In this document: piece after piece, positions 54,245 through 62,409 of the stretch
Layout: each line of letters starts with the position of its first letter
How positions within the stretch are numbered: position 1 is the first letter of the stretch
Origin: Desulfovibrio sp. DV
GTDB taxonomy: Bacteria; Desulfobacterota; Desulfovibrionia; Desulfovibrionales; Desulfovibrionaceae
DNA length: 64,000 nucleotides
NCBI RefSeq assembly: GCF_001936595.1
Contig: NZ_MLBG01000003.1
Span: forward strand, 55,307 to 119,306
Reading direction: 5' to 3'
Position numbers and translations under genes: made by a program
Notes under the pieces: generated by a model
What the model was told of the DNA's origin: nothing
Seen by the model: only the letters and a program-made list of their open reading frames with translations
Databases searched by the model: none

Positions 54245-54364
54245 GGCGGCGACGCGGCCAACAATCAGGAAAAACCATTGTCAACGCCACGCGCCTGGGG
54301 CATGTTTGAGACAAACCAGCCTGGTTTTGCCGCACCCAAACGTCAACCGAGACCGGGGTCGATC

Positions 54365-55657
54365 ATGAGCGATAGCGGCCAGCAGGGCGCCAGTCCGTTT
54401 TTTTTCACCAAACAGGCGCTCTTCGACGTCAAGCGCAAGCTATGGGGCTACGAAATCCAGGGCGGGGCCGAAGCCTGCGCCGCCCTGGCCTGCTTTGCCG
54501 ACCAGGAACAGTTGGCCGGCTCCCTGGCCTCCACGTCCTACATGGGGGTGCAACATGCCGTGGAGCGCGGCAAGAAGGTGGTGGCCCCGTTTGACGAGGC
54601 CGGCTTCCTGGCCCAGGCCCCCTATGCCCTGCCCCCGGCCCACGGCGTGGTCAAATTCATCGGCCGGGTGACCCAGACCAAGGCCGTCCTGGACGCCGCC
54701 AACCGGCTGCGCAGCGACGGCTATTCCCTGGCCGTGGACGTCGGCCCGGCCCACCCGGACCTGCCGGAGCTGGCCGAACTGGCCGATGTCTGGTGCTTCG
54801 ACGCCGGCCAGGAAGGCGATCCGGCCGCCATTGCCGCCATCGCCCGCAAGGGGGGCGGCAAGGCCACCCTGTGGGCCTCGCGGGTGGCCAACCTGGACCA
54901 TTTCGAAAGCCTCAAGGCCGCCGGCTTTGCCCTGTTCCAGGGCCGGTTCTTCAAGGAACCCGAGATCATTGCCGAACGCAAGCTCACCTCCCACCAGATG
55001 AGCCGGTTCCAACTGCTCACCCTGATCGAGTCCGAGGACCCGGACGTGGACGCCCTGGCCGAAGCCATTTCCGCCGACGTGTCCGTGAGCTTTCGGCTCT
55101 TGTCCTATTTAAACAGCGCCGCTTTCGGATTCCCGCAAAAAATCCAGTCCATCCGCCAGGCCATCATGGTCCTTGGCAGCATCAAGATCCGCAACTGGCT
55201 GCGGGCGGTGCTTCTGGCCGACATGTCCCAGGGCGGCGACATGCCCCGTGAACTGGCCGAACTGTCGCTGCAGCGCGCCCGGCTCATGGAACTTGTGACC
55301 ATGCGCTACGATTTCTGGGATTTCAATCCCAGCACGCTCTTTTTGCTCGGACTTTTTTCCCTGCTCGACGCCATCCTGGGCCTGCCCATGAGCAAGGTGG
55401 CCGAGCATCTGCCCCTGGATGAAAAGCTCAAGTCCGCCCTGCGCCGGGATTCGCAAAACGAATACCAGCCTCTGCTCGATCTGGCCGAGTGCATTGAGGA
55501 TTCCGACTGGGCCAGGTTATCCGAACTGACCCGCCGGCTGGGCCTGGAGCTTGACGCCGTCAAGGTCTGCGCCAGCGAGGCCATGGCCTACAGCAGCGGC
55601 TTTTTCGTCAGCCAGGCCGATGTCCCGCCGCCCCCGGGCAAACGGGTCCACCAGTAG
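54365..55657 (+). CDS. EAL-like/HDOD signalling protein
   Basis: A 430-residue cytoplasmic protein of the YuxH/CdgJ class. A degenerate EAL-like domain (about 10-205; FFFTKQALFDVKRKLWGYEI) lacks obvious metal-binding residues and so is unlikely to cleave c-di-GMP. A HDOD domain (about 210-410) follows, with SVSFRLLSYLNSAAFGF and IQSIRQAIMVLGSIKIRNWL. In Vibrio and Xanthomonas such proteins affect motility and chemotaxis through protein contacts. ATG 54365 was preferred to 54278, which gives a low-complexity leader. It is followed by a long terminator. Confidence 0.88.
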   Translation: MSDSGQQGASPFFFTKQALFDVKRKLWGYEIQGGAEACAALACFADQEQLAGSLASTSYMGVQHAVERGKKVVAPFDEAGFLAQAPYALPPAHGVVKFIGRVTQTKAVLDAANRLRSDGYSLAVDVGPAHPDLPELAELADVWCFDAGQEGDPAAIAAIARKGGGKATLWASRVANLDHFESLKAAGFALFQGRFFKEPEIIAERKLTSHQMSRFQLLTLIESEDPDVDALAEAISADVSVSFRLLSYLNSAAFGFPQKIQSIRQAIMVLGSIKIRNWLRAVLLADMSQGGDMPRELAELSLQRARLMELVTMRYDFWDFNPSTLFLLGLFSLLDAILGLPMSKVAEHLPLDEKLKSALRRDSQNEYQPLLDLAECIEDSDWARLSELTRRLGLELDAVKVCASEAMAYSSGFFVSQADVPPPPGKRVHQ

Positions 55658-55684
55658 CCCCGGCCACGTCGCCTACAGCCCGTC

Positions 55685-55731
55685 AAAAAGCCGGCCCGTC
55701 CTCCCCACCAGGGAAGACGGGCCGGCTTTTT
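55685..55731 (+). terminator. Rho-independent terminator of the HDOD gene
   Basis: A perfect 16-bp stem (AAAAAGCCGGCCCGTC, 55685-55700, with its complement at 55716-55731) ends in TTTTT. It lies 27 nt after the stop. Confidence 0.9.
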
Positions 55732-55802
55732 CCGTTATGGCCGCGCGTACGCCCAGGACGACGGCTCACCCGCCAGCGCAAACCACCCGTCCCCAAACTT
55801 TT

Positions 55803-55850
55803 CTCTTTGCAGGGTCCGGGGGGATCATGCCCCGGCCGCCGGAGCAACGG
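55803..55850 (+). repeat. Dispersed palindromic element, copy 7
   Basis: CTCTTTGCAGGGTCC, a core CCGGGGGGATCATGCCCCGG (55816-55835, imperfect) and the edge GGCCGCCGGAGCAACGG. The last bases (AGCAACGGTG) are shared with the copy at 62190 instead of AGGCAT. Confidence 0.75.
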
Positions 55851-55942
55851 TGTTGCACATCAAGCGTATGCTTCGGCTCTCCCGTTCAAAAACCGCCCGG
55901 ACGAGCAGCCCACGCGAAGAACTCCTCGAAGAACTTCTTCCG

Positions 55943-55986
55943 TTGGGGGGTCCGGGGGCCTCAGGCCCCCGGCCGCCGGAGGCATC
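55943..55986 (+). repeat. Dispersed palindromic element, copy 8
   Basis: TTGGGGGGT, a perfect 10-bp palindrome around one base (55952-55972, arms CCGGGGGCCT/AGGCCCCCGG) and the edge GGCCGCCGGAGGCATC. Same core as copies 9 and 10. It lies about 40 nt beyond the PRC-barrel gene stop. Confidence 0.8.
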
Positions 55987-56025
55987 TTTCTCCTGCCTCC
56001 TGCCTCCCCGTCTCCGGCCTCCCCT

Positions 56026-56622
56026 TTACACCGACGGCAGCGCGCCGATGGCGGCGGTATCGACAGCCAAACGCACGATGCCGTCTTCGTAGGCCGCGAC
56101 CAGCCCGGCCGGGATGGCCACTTCGCGCGCGCCCCACAGATGGCCCTGGCGCAGCAGCAGTTCGATCACCCGGCCGGTGTGGGCCTCGACGTGCACGCCG
56201 TCGAGCCGCCCCACCTTGCCGTCGGTGGCCCAGACCGCCTCGTGGCCGGCCAGGGCGACCGAACCGGCCGGCGTGGCCGGGCGTTCGATGGTCCAGCCTG
56301 ACGGGGCTAGCGGCAGTTTGCACTTCTCGTCAGCCGCCAGATGCAGGAAAAACGCAGGCGGATAGTATTCGGTCAGCACGTATTCGCGCATGGCGGCCAG
56401 CTTGGCGGCGTCGCAGGACAGGTGCACGCCGTCTGCGCCCGTTTCGGCCACGAACTTCTCGGCAACCAGGCGCAGGGTGTTGGGCAGGGCGTTTTCGCGC
56501 ACCACAAGCCAGGTGGCCCGGCCATGGGAAGGATCGACAATGACGTGTTCGACCCGCCCGACCAGGGTTTTGCCGGCATACACCGGGGCGGCCAGGGGCA
56601 AATTGAGCATATGTTCGGACAT
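56026..56622 (-). CDS. PRC-barrel domain protein
   Basis: A 198-residue soluble protein with two PRC-barrel-like domains, about 8-90 (VYAGKTLVGRVEHVIVDPSHGRATWLVV) and about 115-195 (ALAGHEAVWATDGKVGRLDGVHVEAHTGRVIELL). PRC barrels occur in photosynthetic reaction centres and in RNA-processing and unknown proteins; here the function is open. GGAG precedes ATG 56622. It is divergent from the cardiolipin synthase gene with a 101-nt gap, so they may share control. Confidence 0.82.
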   Translation of the reverse strand: MSEHMLNLPLAAPVYAGKTLVGRVEHVIVDPSHGRATWLVVRENALPNTLRLVAEKFVAETGADGVHLSCDAAKLAAMREYVLTEYYPPAFFLHLAADEKCKLPLAPSGWTIERPATPAGSVALAGHEAVWATDGKVGRLDGVHVEAHTGRVIELLLRQGHLWGAREVAIPAGLVAAYEDGIVRLAVDTAAIGALPSV

Positions 56623-56723
56623 GGGTGTCTCCGGTTGGGGTGCGTGGGATCGCGGCGTTTCTTGCCGGGACTGCCCTGTGCGTATAGAAGGATGCAAAGG
56701 CCGGTCAAGAACAATGCGCGTTT

Positions 56724-58169
56724 GTGCGTCGCTCCAGTGCCGGCCGGGGAGGCCTCGTGCTGTTCGTCATACTCGGCCTGTGCCACCTCATCGGCATTGC
56801 CTCGGCTTCCCGGGCCCTTTTCACTGCCCGCTCGTCCCAGGGGGCCATGGCCTGGGTCATGGCCATGATCACCTTCCCGTATGTGGCCGTGCCGCTGTAC
56901 TGGATTTTCGGGCGCAACCGCTTCCAGGGCTATGTGGCCTCGCGCCGGGCCGGGGACCGCATCGTCAATGCCATGGCCCCGGAACTCAATGCCGGCCGGG
57001 CCTTCCCGGACAGCCACGCTCCGGGCCTGCCAAGCCTTTTTCCGGTCCTGGAACGGCTGGCCGAACTGCCCTTTACCGCCGGCAACGACGTGCGCCTGCT
57101 GATCGACGGCGAGGCCACCTTCGAGGCCATCTTCGCGGCCATCGACGCGGCCAAGTCCTACGTCCTGGTCCAATTTTTCATCATCCGCGACGACACCATC
57201 GGCCGCCGGCTCCAGGAACGGCTCATCGCCCGGGCCAGGGCCGGGGTGGCCGTGCGCGTGCTCTACGACGAGATCGGCTGCCACAAACTCGATGCCAGCT
57301 ACATTGCCGAACTGGTCCGGGCCGGGGTGAAAATCTCGCCGTTTAACACCACGCTCGGCTGGCGAAACCGCCTGCAGCTCAACTTCCGCAACCACCGCAA
57401 GATCGTGGTGGTCGACGGCACCACCGCCTTTCTCGGCGGCCACAATGTCGGGGATGAATATCTCGGCCAAAATCCCCGCCTGGGACACTGGCGCGACACC
57501 CACGTGCGCATCGCGGGACCGGCCGCCGCCCTGGTCCAGCTCACCTTCCTGGAGGACTGGTACTGGGCCACCCGGGAGACGCCGACCCTGGCCTGGGACC
57601 TGCGTCCGGCTCCGGGCGGCGAGATGTCGGCCCTGGTCCTGCCCACCGGCCCGGCCGACGACATCGAATCCTGCGACCTGTTTTTCTTCCAGGCCATCTC
57701 GGCGGCCAAAGACCGGCTGTGGATCGTCTCGCCGTATTTCGTGCCGGACCGGGAAATCGTCTCGGCCCTGCAACTGGCCGTGCTTCGCGGGGTGGACGTG
57801 CGGGTGATGCTGCCGCAAAAGGCCGACCACCACATGGTCTATCTGGCCTCGTTTTCCTATCTCACCGACCTGGAGACCCTGGGAGCCAAGTTCTACCGCT
57901 ACCAGGACGGTTTTTTGCACCAGAAGGTCATCCTGGTCGACGACACCATGGCCAGCGTGGGCACGGCCAACTGCGACAATCGTTCGTTTCGCTTAAACTT
58001 CGAAATCACCCTGGCCGTGGCCGATCCGGGTTTCATTGCCGCAGTCGAGACCATGTTGCTGGCCGATTTCACCCAGTGCGTCCGGGCCACGGCCGAGGAC
58101 TACTCGGACCGGTCCTTTGTGTTTAAAATCGGCGTCATGATGAGCCGCCTGTTTTCGCCGATCCTGTAG
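56724..58169 (+). CDS. cls: Cardiolipin synthase
   Basis: Membrane phospholipase-D-family enzyme of 481 residues that joins two phosphatidylglycerols into cardiolipin. Two N-terminal membrane helices (about 10-28 and 42-62) with the PLDNc-type FPYVAVPLYWIFGRNRF lead to two catalytic HxKx4D motifs: His224-Lys226-Asp231 (NHRKIVVVD) and His399-Lys401-Asp406 (LHQKVILVD). The GTG start at 56724 places the first helix correctly. It is downstream of the divergent PRC-barrel gene and ends near a repeat element. Confidence 0.95.
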   Translation: MRRSSAGRGGLVLFVILGLCHLIGIASASRALFTARSSQGAMAWVMAMITFPYVAVPLYWIFGRNRFQGYVASRRAGDRIVNAMAPELNAGRAFPDSHAPGLPSLFPVLERLAELPFTAGNDVRLLIDGEATFEAIFAAIDAAKSYVLVQFFIIRDDTIGRRLQERLIARARAGVAVRVLYDEIGCHKLDASYIAELVRAGVKISPFNTTLGWRNRLQLNFRNHRKIVVVDGTTAFLGGHNVGDEYLGQNPRLGHWRDTHVRIAGPAAALVQLTFLEDWYWATRETPTLAWDLRPAPGGEMSALVLPTGPADDIESCDLFFFQAISAAKDRLWIVSPYFVPDREIVSALQLAVLRGVDVRVMLPQKADHHMVYLASFSYLTDLETLGAKFYRYQDGFLHQKVILVDDTMASVGTANCDNRSFRLNFEITLAVADPGFIAAVETMLLADFTQCVRATAEDYSDRSFVFKIGVMMSRLFSPIL

Positions 58170-58223
58170 GGCCGCGCCCAGGCCCCCAAGGTTTCGGACG
58201 GCCCAGCCGGCCGACGCGCGCCG

Positions 58224-58264
58224 TTGGGGGGTCCGGGGGCCTCAGGCCCCCGGCCGCCGGAGGC
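58224..58264 (+). repeat. Dispersed palindromic element, copy 9
   Basis: TTGGGGGGT, the CCGGGGGCCT/AGGCCCCCGG core (58233-58253, perfect) and the edge GGCCGCCGGAGGC. It lies 55 nt after the cls stop, between convergent genes. Confidence 0.8.
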
Positions 58265-58297
58265 TCTTCTCCCTCTTCCCGCACACTCCCTTGTCCT

Positions 58298-58329
58298 AAA
58301 AAAACCGCCGGACCAGCCGGTCCGGCGGT
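58298..58329 (-). terminator. Rho-independent terminator of the Mor-like gene
   Basis: On the minus strand ACCGCCGGACC (58329-58319) and GGTCCGGCGGT (58314-58304) form an 11-bp perfect stem with a 4-nt loop, then seven T. It lies 24 nt beyond the stop. Confidence 0.88.
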
Positions 58330-58352
58330 GGGCAGGGCGGACCGCAACCCGG

Positions 58353-58607
58353 CTAATGGGTTGTGTACAGGATGCGCCGCAGATGTCGGTCGGACAGTCC
58401 GTACAGGTCGCGCAGGGCGAACAGGTCCACGCCGTCGCGGTGGCGTCGCCTGATCTCGGCATCACGCCGACGTTTGCGGGACGAGGTCCCGTTTGGAATA
58501 TCCAGCCGGCAACCGCCCCAGGCGGCGATCAGGGCGTCCAGGGCAGCCCGGGCGGCTTCTTCTCCCAGGCTCTGCGCCAATGTGGCCTCCAATTCGGCTT
58601 CACGCAT
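58353..58607 (-). CDS. Mor/C-like small DNA-binding protein
   Basis: An 84-residue basic protein. The N-terminal helix (MREAELEATLAQSLGEEAARAALDALI) is followed by WGGCRLDIPNG, a turn found in the Mor transcription activator family, and a helix-turn-helix region RRRDAEIRRRHRDGVDLFALRDLYGLSDRHLRRIL. Phage Mu Mor is longer, so this is a compact relative. It is divergent from an S24-type repressor gene across a 138-nt operator region, which is a typical regulator-activator pair. GGAG precedes the ATG. No phage genes are nearby, so its target is unknown. Confidence 0.72.
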   Translation of the reverse strand: MREAELEATLAQSLGEEAARAALDALIAAWGGCRLDIPNGTSSRKRRRDAEIRRRHRDGVDLFALRDLYGLSDRHLRRILYTTH

Positions 58608-58659
58608 TGCAACCGTCTCCGTGGTCTTTGAGTGGAACAGCGGCCTTGCCTGCGTGACG

Positions 58660-58682
58660 AAATATTCCTAATTGGAATATTT
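58660..58682. promoter_or_regulatory. Operator palindrome 1 of the S24/Mor module
   Basis: AAATATTCC-TAATT-GGAATATTT, a perfect palindrome with 9-bp arms and a 5-nt centre, in the spacer between the divergent Mor-like and S24-repressor genes. It overlaps the likely promoter zone of both. Half-site GGAATA recurs in sites 2 (partly) and 3. Confidence 0.72.
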
Positions 58683-58694
58683 GTCAAGAATATT

Positions 58695-58710
58695 ATTCCA
58701 AAAAAGGAAT
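58695..58710. promoter_or_regulatory. Operator palindrome 2 of the S24/Mor module
   Basis: ATTCC-AAAAAA-GGAAT, 36 nt upstream of the repressor start. It is weaker than site 1 but uses the same ATTCC/GGAAT halves, so cooperative binding with site 1 is plausible. Confidence 0.55.
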
Positions 58711-58745
58711 GGACATTCTCTCCCCGCCTGGGGCACAATCCGAAC

Positions 58746-59585
58746 ATGATACGTCCGGCTACGCCCCCGCCCGGCCCGGAAGACGGCCCGTTTCGCACCG
58801 AGGAGGACCAGTATTTCTGGAAGGCCCTGGTGGAACTGACCGCCGTGGAAGAGGCCAACCAGGGTGATCTGGCCGCCTTTGTCGGGGTGAGCCAAGGCTA
58901 TGTGAGCAAGATCCTGGCCGGCAAGCAGGTGCCCAAGGCCCGGCTGCGCCGCCGGTTCGCGGAATTTTTCGAGCTGCCCTATGAGGACATGATGACCCTT
59001 GGCCGCCAGCGACTGGAAGCCATGCCCTACCCGGCCGAGGGGCCGCTGACACGGCGCTGCCAGGTGCGCGAGCCGGCCTACGGCGGCAGCGAGGCCGGCG
59101 GCGGCGGCCGGGGCGGGGGCGGGGAACACGCCGCCCTGCGCTCCATGCTGCGCGACCTGCGTTCGCGGGAGACGCGGGAATCGGGCTACACCGAGGTGCC
59201 GCTGCGCGAGGCCACGGCCTCCATGGGCGGCGGCTCCACCGAGACCGGCGACCGCACGCTGACCTACCTGAGCTTTCGCACCGATTGGATCCGCTCCAAG
59301 GGCAATCCCGAATACATGACCGCCATCCGGGCCTTTGGCGACAGCATGGAACCGACCATCACCGACGGTTCGGTGGTGCTCATCGACGAAGGCCGCCGCC
59401 AGTTCGTCAAAAACAAGGTCTACTACCTGCGCCACAACGGCCAGATGTACATCAAGCGGCTGGTGGACGTCGCCGGCCAGCTCGGCATTGTTTCCGACAA
59501 CGACGCCAACATCCAGCTCGTGTCCGATGCCGACGATTTCGAGATCATCGGCCGGTGCATCTGGACCGCCCGGGAATTGGATTGA
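58746..59585 (+). CDS. XRE-type repressor with S24 peptidase domain
   Basis: A 279-residue LexA/CI-like regulator. An N-terminal helix-turn-helix region (about 30-75; EANQGDLAAFVGVSQGYVSKILAGKQVP) is joined by a Gly-rich linker (about 112-130) to a C-terminal S24 peptidase fold. The catalytic pair is Ser200 (FGDSMEPTI) and Lys237 (YIKRL). An Ala-Gly bond in the linker (SEAGGGG) might be a self-cleavage site, which would link it to DNA damage. It is the likely repressor of the divergent Mor-like gene and of itself. ATG 58746 was chosen because the longer frame reads through the operators. It ends at a strong terminator. Confidence 0.9.
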   Translation: MIRPATPPPGPEDGPFRTEEDQYFWKALVELTAVEEANQGDLAAFVGVSQGYVSKILAGKQVPKARLRRRFAEFFELPYEDMMTLGRQRLEAMPYPAEGPLTRRCQVREPAYGGSEAGGGGRGGGGEHAALRSMLRDLRSRETRESGYTEVPLREATASMGGGSTETGDRTLTYLSFRTDWIRSKGNPEYMTAIRAFGDSMEPTITDGSVVLIDEGRRQFVKNKVYYLRHNGQMYIKRLVDVAGQLGIVSDNDANIQLVSDADDFEIIGRCIWTARELD

Positions 59586-59605
59586 TTCCATTTTTCCAGG
59601 CATAT

Positions 59606-59624
59606 TTGGAATACTATTCCAAAC
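59606..59624. promoter_or_regulatory. Operator palindrome 3, downstream of the repressor gene
   Basis: TTTGGAATA-C-TATTCCAAA, perfect with 9-bp arms around one base, 21 nt after the repressor stop. It has the GGAATA half-site of site 1 but in inverted spacing. A third site downstream would suit looping or could mark another binding protein. Confidence 0.55.
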
Positions 59625-59654
59625 AAAAGGCCCCGCTGCAGCGGGGCCTTTTGT
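59625..59654. terminator. Bidirectional terminator between repressor and chemoreceptor
   Basis: A 14-bp stem (CAAAAGGCCCCGCT, 59625-59638, with its complement at 59641-59654) has T-runs on both strands. It serves two convergent genes. Confidence 0.85.
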
Positions 59655-59677
59655 TTGGCGTCCGGTGCCGGCCTCGG

Positions 59678-61732
59678 CTAACGGCGCTTGCCGTCGCCCC
59701 GGTCGCGGAAGGTGGCCACCAAATCCTCCAGGGCGTCCACCTGCCGGGCCATGGACTCCACCACCCCGGCCGATTCCCGCATTCCCTGGGCTATTTCCGA
59801 GGACAGCCGGCTGACCTGCTCCTCGGCCCGGTTGATCTCCTCGCTGGTGGCCGACTGCTCCTCGGCCGCCGTGGCAATGCCCTGGACCTGGGAGGAGGTG
59901 TCGTCCACCAGGGCCACGATCTCGCGCAGGGCCGCCTCGGACTCCTCGGCCAAGGCCGTGGCATTGGCCACGGCCTGGGTGGCTTCGTCCACCTTGGCCA
60001 TGCTGTCCCTGGCCCCGGTCTGGATGGCCCCGATGGAGGCCCCGACTTCCTTGGTGGCGGTCATGGTCTTTTCGGCCAGCTTTCGGACCTCGTCGGCCAC
60101 GACGGCAAAGCCGCGCCCGGCCTCGCCGGCCCGGGCCGCCTCGATGGCGGCGTTTAGGGCCAGCAGGTTGGTCTGGTCGGCAATGTCGGAAATGACGTTC
60201 ATGATGGTCCCGATGGCCTGGGCCTTGGCCCCGAGCTCGTCCATGCCGGCCTTGACCTCGCGGGACACGGTATCCACCCGGCTGATGGCGGCCATGGACC
60301 GCTCGACCACGGTGCGGCCCTCCATGGCCTGGCCCCGGGCGGCGTCGGCCTTGGACGAGGCCTCGGCGGCATTCCTGGCCACCTCAAGGACCGTGGCGTT
60401 CATCTCTTCCATGGCGGTGGCGGTTTCCGTGGTGCGGCGTTCCTGTTCCTCCACCGAGGCCGTGACCGTGCGTATTTCCCGCGACAATTGCTCGGCCACG
60501 TCGGTGAGCGCCTCCATGACCCCCTGCAACCGGTCGGCAGCCAGGGCCATGCCCTGGCTCTTGGCGGCTTCGGCCGCCTCCTGGGCGGCGTGGGCCTCTT
60601 CCAGGGCCTTGGCGGCCCGGTCGGCCTGGGCCATGGCTTCCCCGCCCTTGGCGTGGGCCTCGGCCAGATTGGCCTTGATGCTGGCGGTCATGGCCGAGAG
60701 AGCCTCGCCCAGGGTCTGCAATTCGTCGCCGGAATTGATGTCCAGGCGGCGGTTCAGGTCGCCCTTGGCCACAGCCGCGGCAAACTCCACGCAGACCCGC
60801 AACTTGCCAAGGACAGCCACCCCGAGCAACACGATGATGGCCACCAGGATGGCCACGGCCAGGCCCAGGGCGATGCCGGCGTTTTGCCGGGTGGCGGCGT
60901 CGGCAAAGGCATTGAATTCGGCCAGCGGCGCTTCGACCACCACCAGCCAGCCCGTCCTGGCGTCGCGGGTGACGGCGGCCAGATGCTCGCCGGCGGCGTC
61001 GCGGTACTCCAGGACGGCGGTGCCGGTGCTTCCCAGGAGGCGCTTGCCGAAATCCGTGGCCGCAAGGTCGGTCTTCATGAGCTGGGACTTGTCGGGATGG
61101 GCCAGGACCATGCCCTGGCCGTCCAGAATGAAGGCGTAGCCGGTCTGGCCGATCTTGGTGGAGGCCAGGTCCGCCGTCAGGGACTCGAGATCCATGCCGG
61201 TATTGACCACGCCGACGGTCTTGCCGGCAGCGTCCTTGACGGGCTGGGCCAGGACCACGGCCGCCTTGCCGGTGGTGCGGCTGATGATGGCCTTGGAGAC
61301 CACATTGCTCTTTCCTTCCCGCATGACCAGTTTGAAGTAATCCCGGTCGTCGACCTGGACCTTGCCGATGGCGGCCGGGGTGGACGAAGCCGTGGCCAGG
61401 CCGGTGGCGTTAAAGACGTTGGCGTAATCCGCGCCGGTCATGCCCTTGCCCATGGTGGCCAGCAGGGCGCTGGCCGCGGCCACATCCTGGCCCTGGGCGG
61501 CGGCCATGAGCAGCGGCGCGGTGGCGAAGCTGCCAAGCAGCTTGGTATTGGCGCTGACCGAATCGTTGATGTCCTTGGACAGGGCCTGGCTCAAAAGGGC
61601 CATGGACTCGCTCTCGACGTTTTTAAAGGCCGCTTTGACGGTTCGGTCATTGAAATACACCAGGGTTGCCATGCCGAGGATGACGATGCCAAGGATCGGG
61701 CCGAAAAACTTCGCGCGAAGTGACAGGCGCAT
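59678..61732 (-). CDS. Methyl-accepting chemotaxis protein with Cache sensor
   Basis: Chemoreceptor of 684 residues. One helix (about 12-32), a dCache_1 periplasmic sensor (about 35-285; [30 protein letters not shown]), a second helix (about 290-315), a HAMP domain (about 316-370) and a coiled signalling region follow. The hairpin tip contains [21 protein letters not shown]. The C-terminus ([12 protein letters not shown]) lacks an aromatic tether, unlike the two other receptors here. CAGGAGGG precedes ATG 61732. The ligand is not inferable, but Cache domains often bind amino acids or organic acids. Confidence 0.94.
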   Translation of the reverse strand: MRLSLRAKFFGPILGIVILGMATLVYFNDRTVKAAFKNVESESMALLSQALSKDINDSVSANTKLLGSFATAPLLMAAAQGQDVAAASALLATMGKGMTGADYANVFNATGLATASSTPAAIGKVQVDDRDYFKLVMREGKSNVVSKAIISRTTGKAAVVLAQPVKDAAGKTVGVVNTGMDLESLTADLASTKIGQTGYAFILDGQGMVLAHPDKSQLMKTDLAATDFGKRLLGSTGTAVLEYRDAAGEHLAAVTRDARTGWLVVVEAPLAEFNAFADAATRQNAGIALGLAVAILVAIIVLLGVAVLGKLRVCVEFAAAVAKGDLNRRLDINSGDELQTLGEALSAMTASIKANLAEAHAKGGEAMAQADRAAKALEEAHAAQEAAEAAKSQGMALAADRLQGVMEALTDVAEQLSREIRTVTASVEEQERRTTETATAMEEMNATVLEVARNAAEASSKADAARGQAMEGRTVVERSMAAISRVDTVSREVKAGMDELGAKAQAIGTIMNVISDIADQTNLLALNAAIEAARAGEAGRGFAVVADEVRKLAEKTMTATKEVGASIGAIQTGARDSMAKVDEATQAVANATALAEESEAALREIVALVDDTSSQVQGIATAAEEQSATSEEINRAEEQVSRLSSEIAQGMRESAGVVESMARQVDALEDLVATFRDRGDGKRR

Positions 61733-62189
61733 CTCGTTCCCTCCTGACTGGTTTATCAACCGCGGGAACGCAACGGCTGGCTAGGCTATCTGTATGCCAC
61801 AGCCTGCACTATCTGTCCACTTGCAGCGCGGCAGGTTGTTGCCCTGGCAACGGCCCGCCAACGCTGCGGCGATGATGGCCGGTTTGCCTGCACACCAGCC
61901 CTGTTGCGCAGGCGTGTGTCGGCCACAGGCAGGTTTTACTACCACAAAGACTGTACGCGTTAAACGTTACGCCGGACGCAAAGAAAAAGCCTGTCCCAAG
62001 GGGCAGGCAACGCGTTGAAAACGATGTCCGAAAAGAGGACCAAAGAGGCCTTGCCCGCAGCACTGCGGCCCGGGGCAGGGCGCAGCCGGCCGGGGCCGGC
62101 AACAAACCGGCCCGGCCGGAAGACGCCAGGGAGATGCGGGGGGTGACGAGCCGTTCGCCCTGGCGATAACGCCGCCCCCCCTTACCCAT
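61733..62189. other. Long non-coding spacer upstream of the Cache chemoreceptor
   Basis: About 450 bases without a supported gene, between the chemoreceptor start and the first repeat element. The chemoreceptor promoter should lie here. A hairpin at 61984-62008 (separate entry) faces the minus strand. Confidence 0.4.
61984..62008 (-). terminator. Terminator-like hairpin with T-run
   Basis: On the minus strand GCCTGCCCC-TT-GGGACAGGC (one mismatch) is followed by TTTTTCTT (complement of 61981-61988). It lies about 400 nt beyond the IMP cyclohydrolase stop, too far to be its obvious terminator, so it may end a small RNA. Confidence 0.4.
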
Positions 62190-62232
62190 TTGGGGGGTCC
62201 GGGGGCCTCAGGCCCCCGGCCGCCGAAGCAAC
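62190..62232 (+). repeat. Dispersed palindromic element, copy 10
   Basis: TTGGGGGGT, the CCGGGGGCCT/AGGCCCCCGG core (62199-62219, perfect) and a variant edge GGCCGCCGAAGCAACGG, continuing TGCTTCCCATCAAGCG. The latter tail resembles copy 7. Confidence 0.78.
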
Positions 62233-62338
62233 GGTGCTTCCCATCAAGCGCCAACGGCCAGGGCCTCCTCGCCTCTTTTCCATACGCAAACTGCCGCTCT
62301 CCGGCTCAGCAACGCCCACAGTCAAATCAAACTCCTCC

Positions 62339-62381
62339 AGGAGGGATTCCAAAGGGGTCACCCCTTTGGCCGCCGGAGGCA
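62339..62381 (+). repeat. Dispersed palindromic element, copy 11
   Basis: AGGAGGGATT, a perfect CCAAAGGGGT/ACCCCTTTGG core (62349-62369) and GGCCGCCGGAGGCA. It is base-for-base the reverse complement of 48099-48141 over 43 bp. It lies 29 nt beyond the IMP cyclohydrolase stop, so here it may act as a terminator. Confidence 0.85.
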
Positions 62382-62409
62382 TCTTCTCTTTCTTCTCTGT
62401 CTCGCTGCG

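Noticed and set aside
58353..59585. A prophage remnant suggested by the Mor-like and S24 genes
   Set aside because: Flanking genes are ordinary chromosomal genes (cardiolipin synthase, chemoreceptor). No integrase, terminase, structural or lysis gene and no attachment-site repeat were found.
27804..62381. The dispersed palindromic repeats as insertion-sequence ends or a CRISPR array
   Set aside because: Copies are single or paired, far apart, with no transposase between them and no regular spacers.
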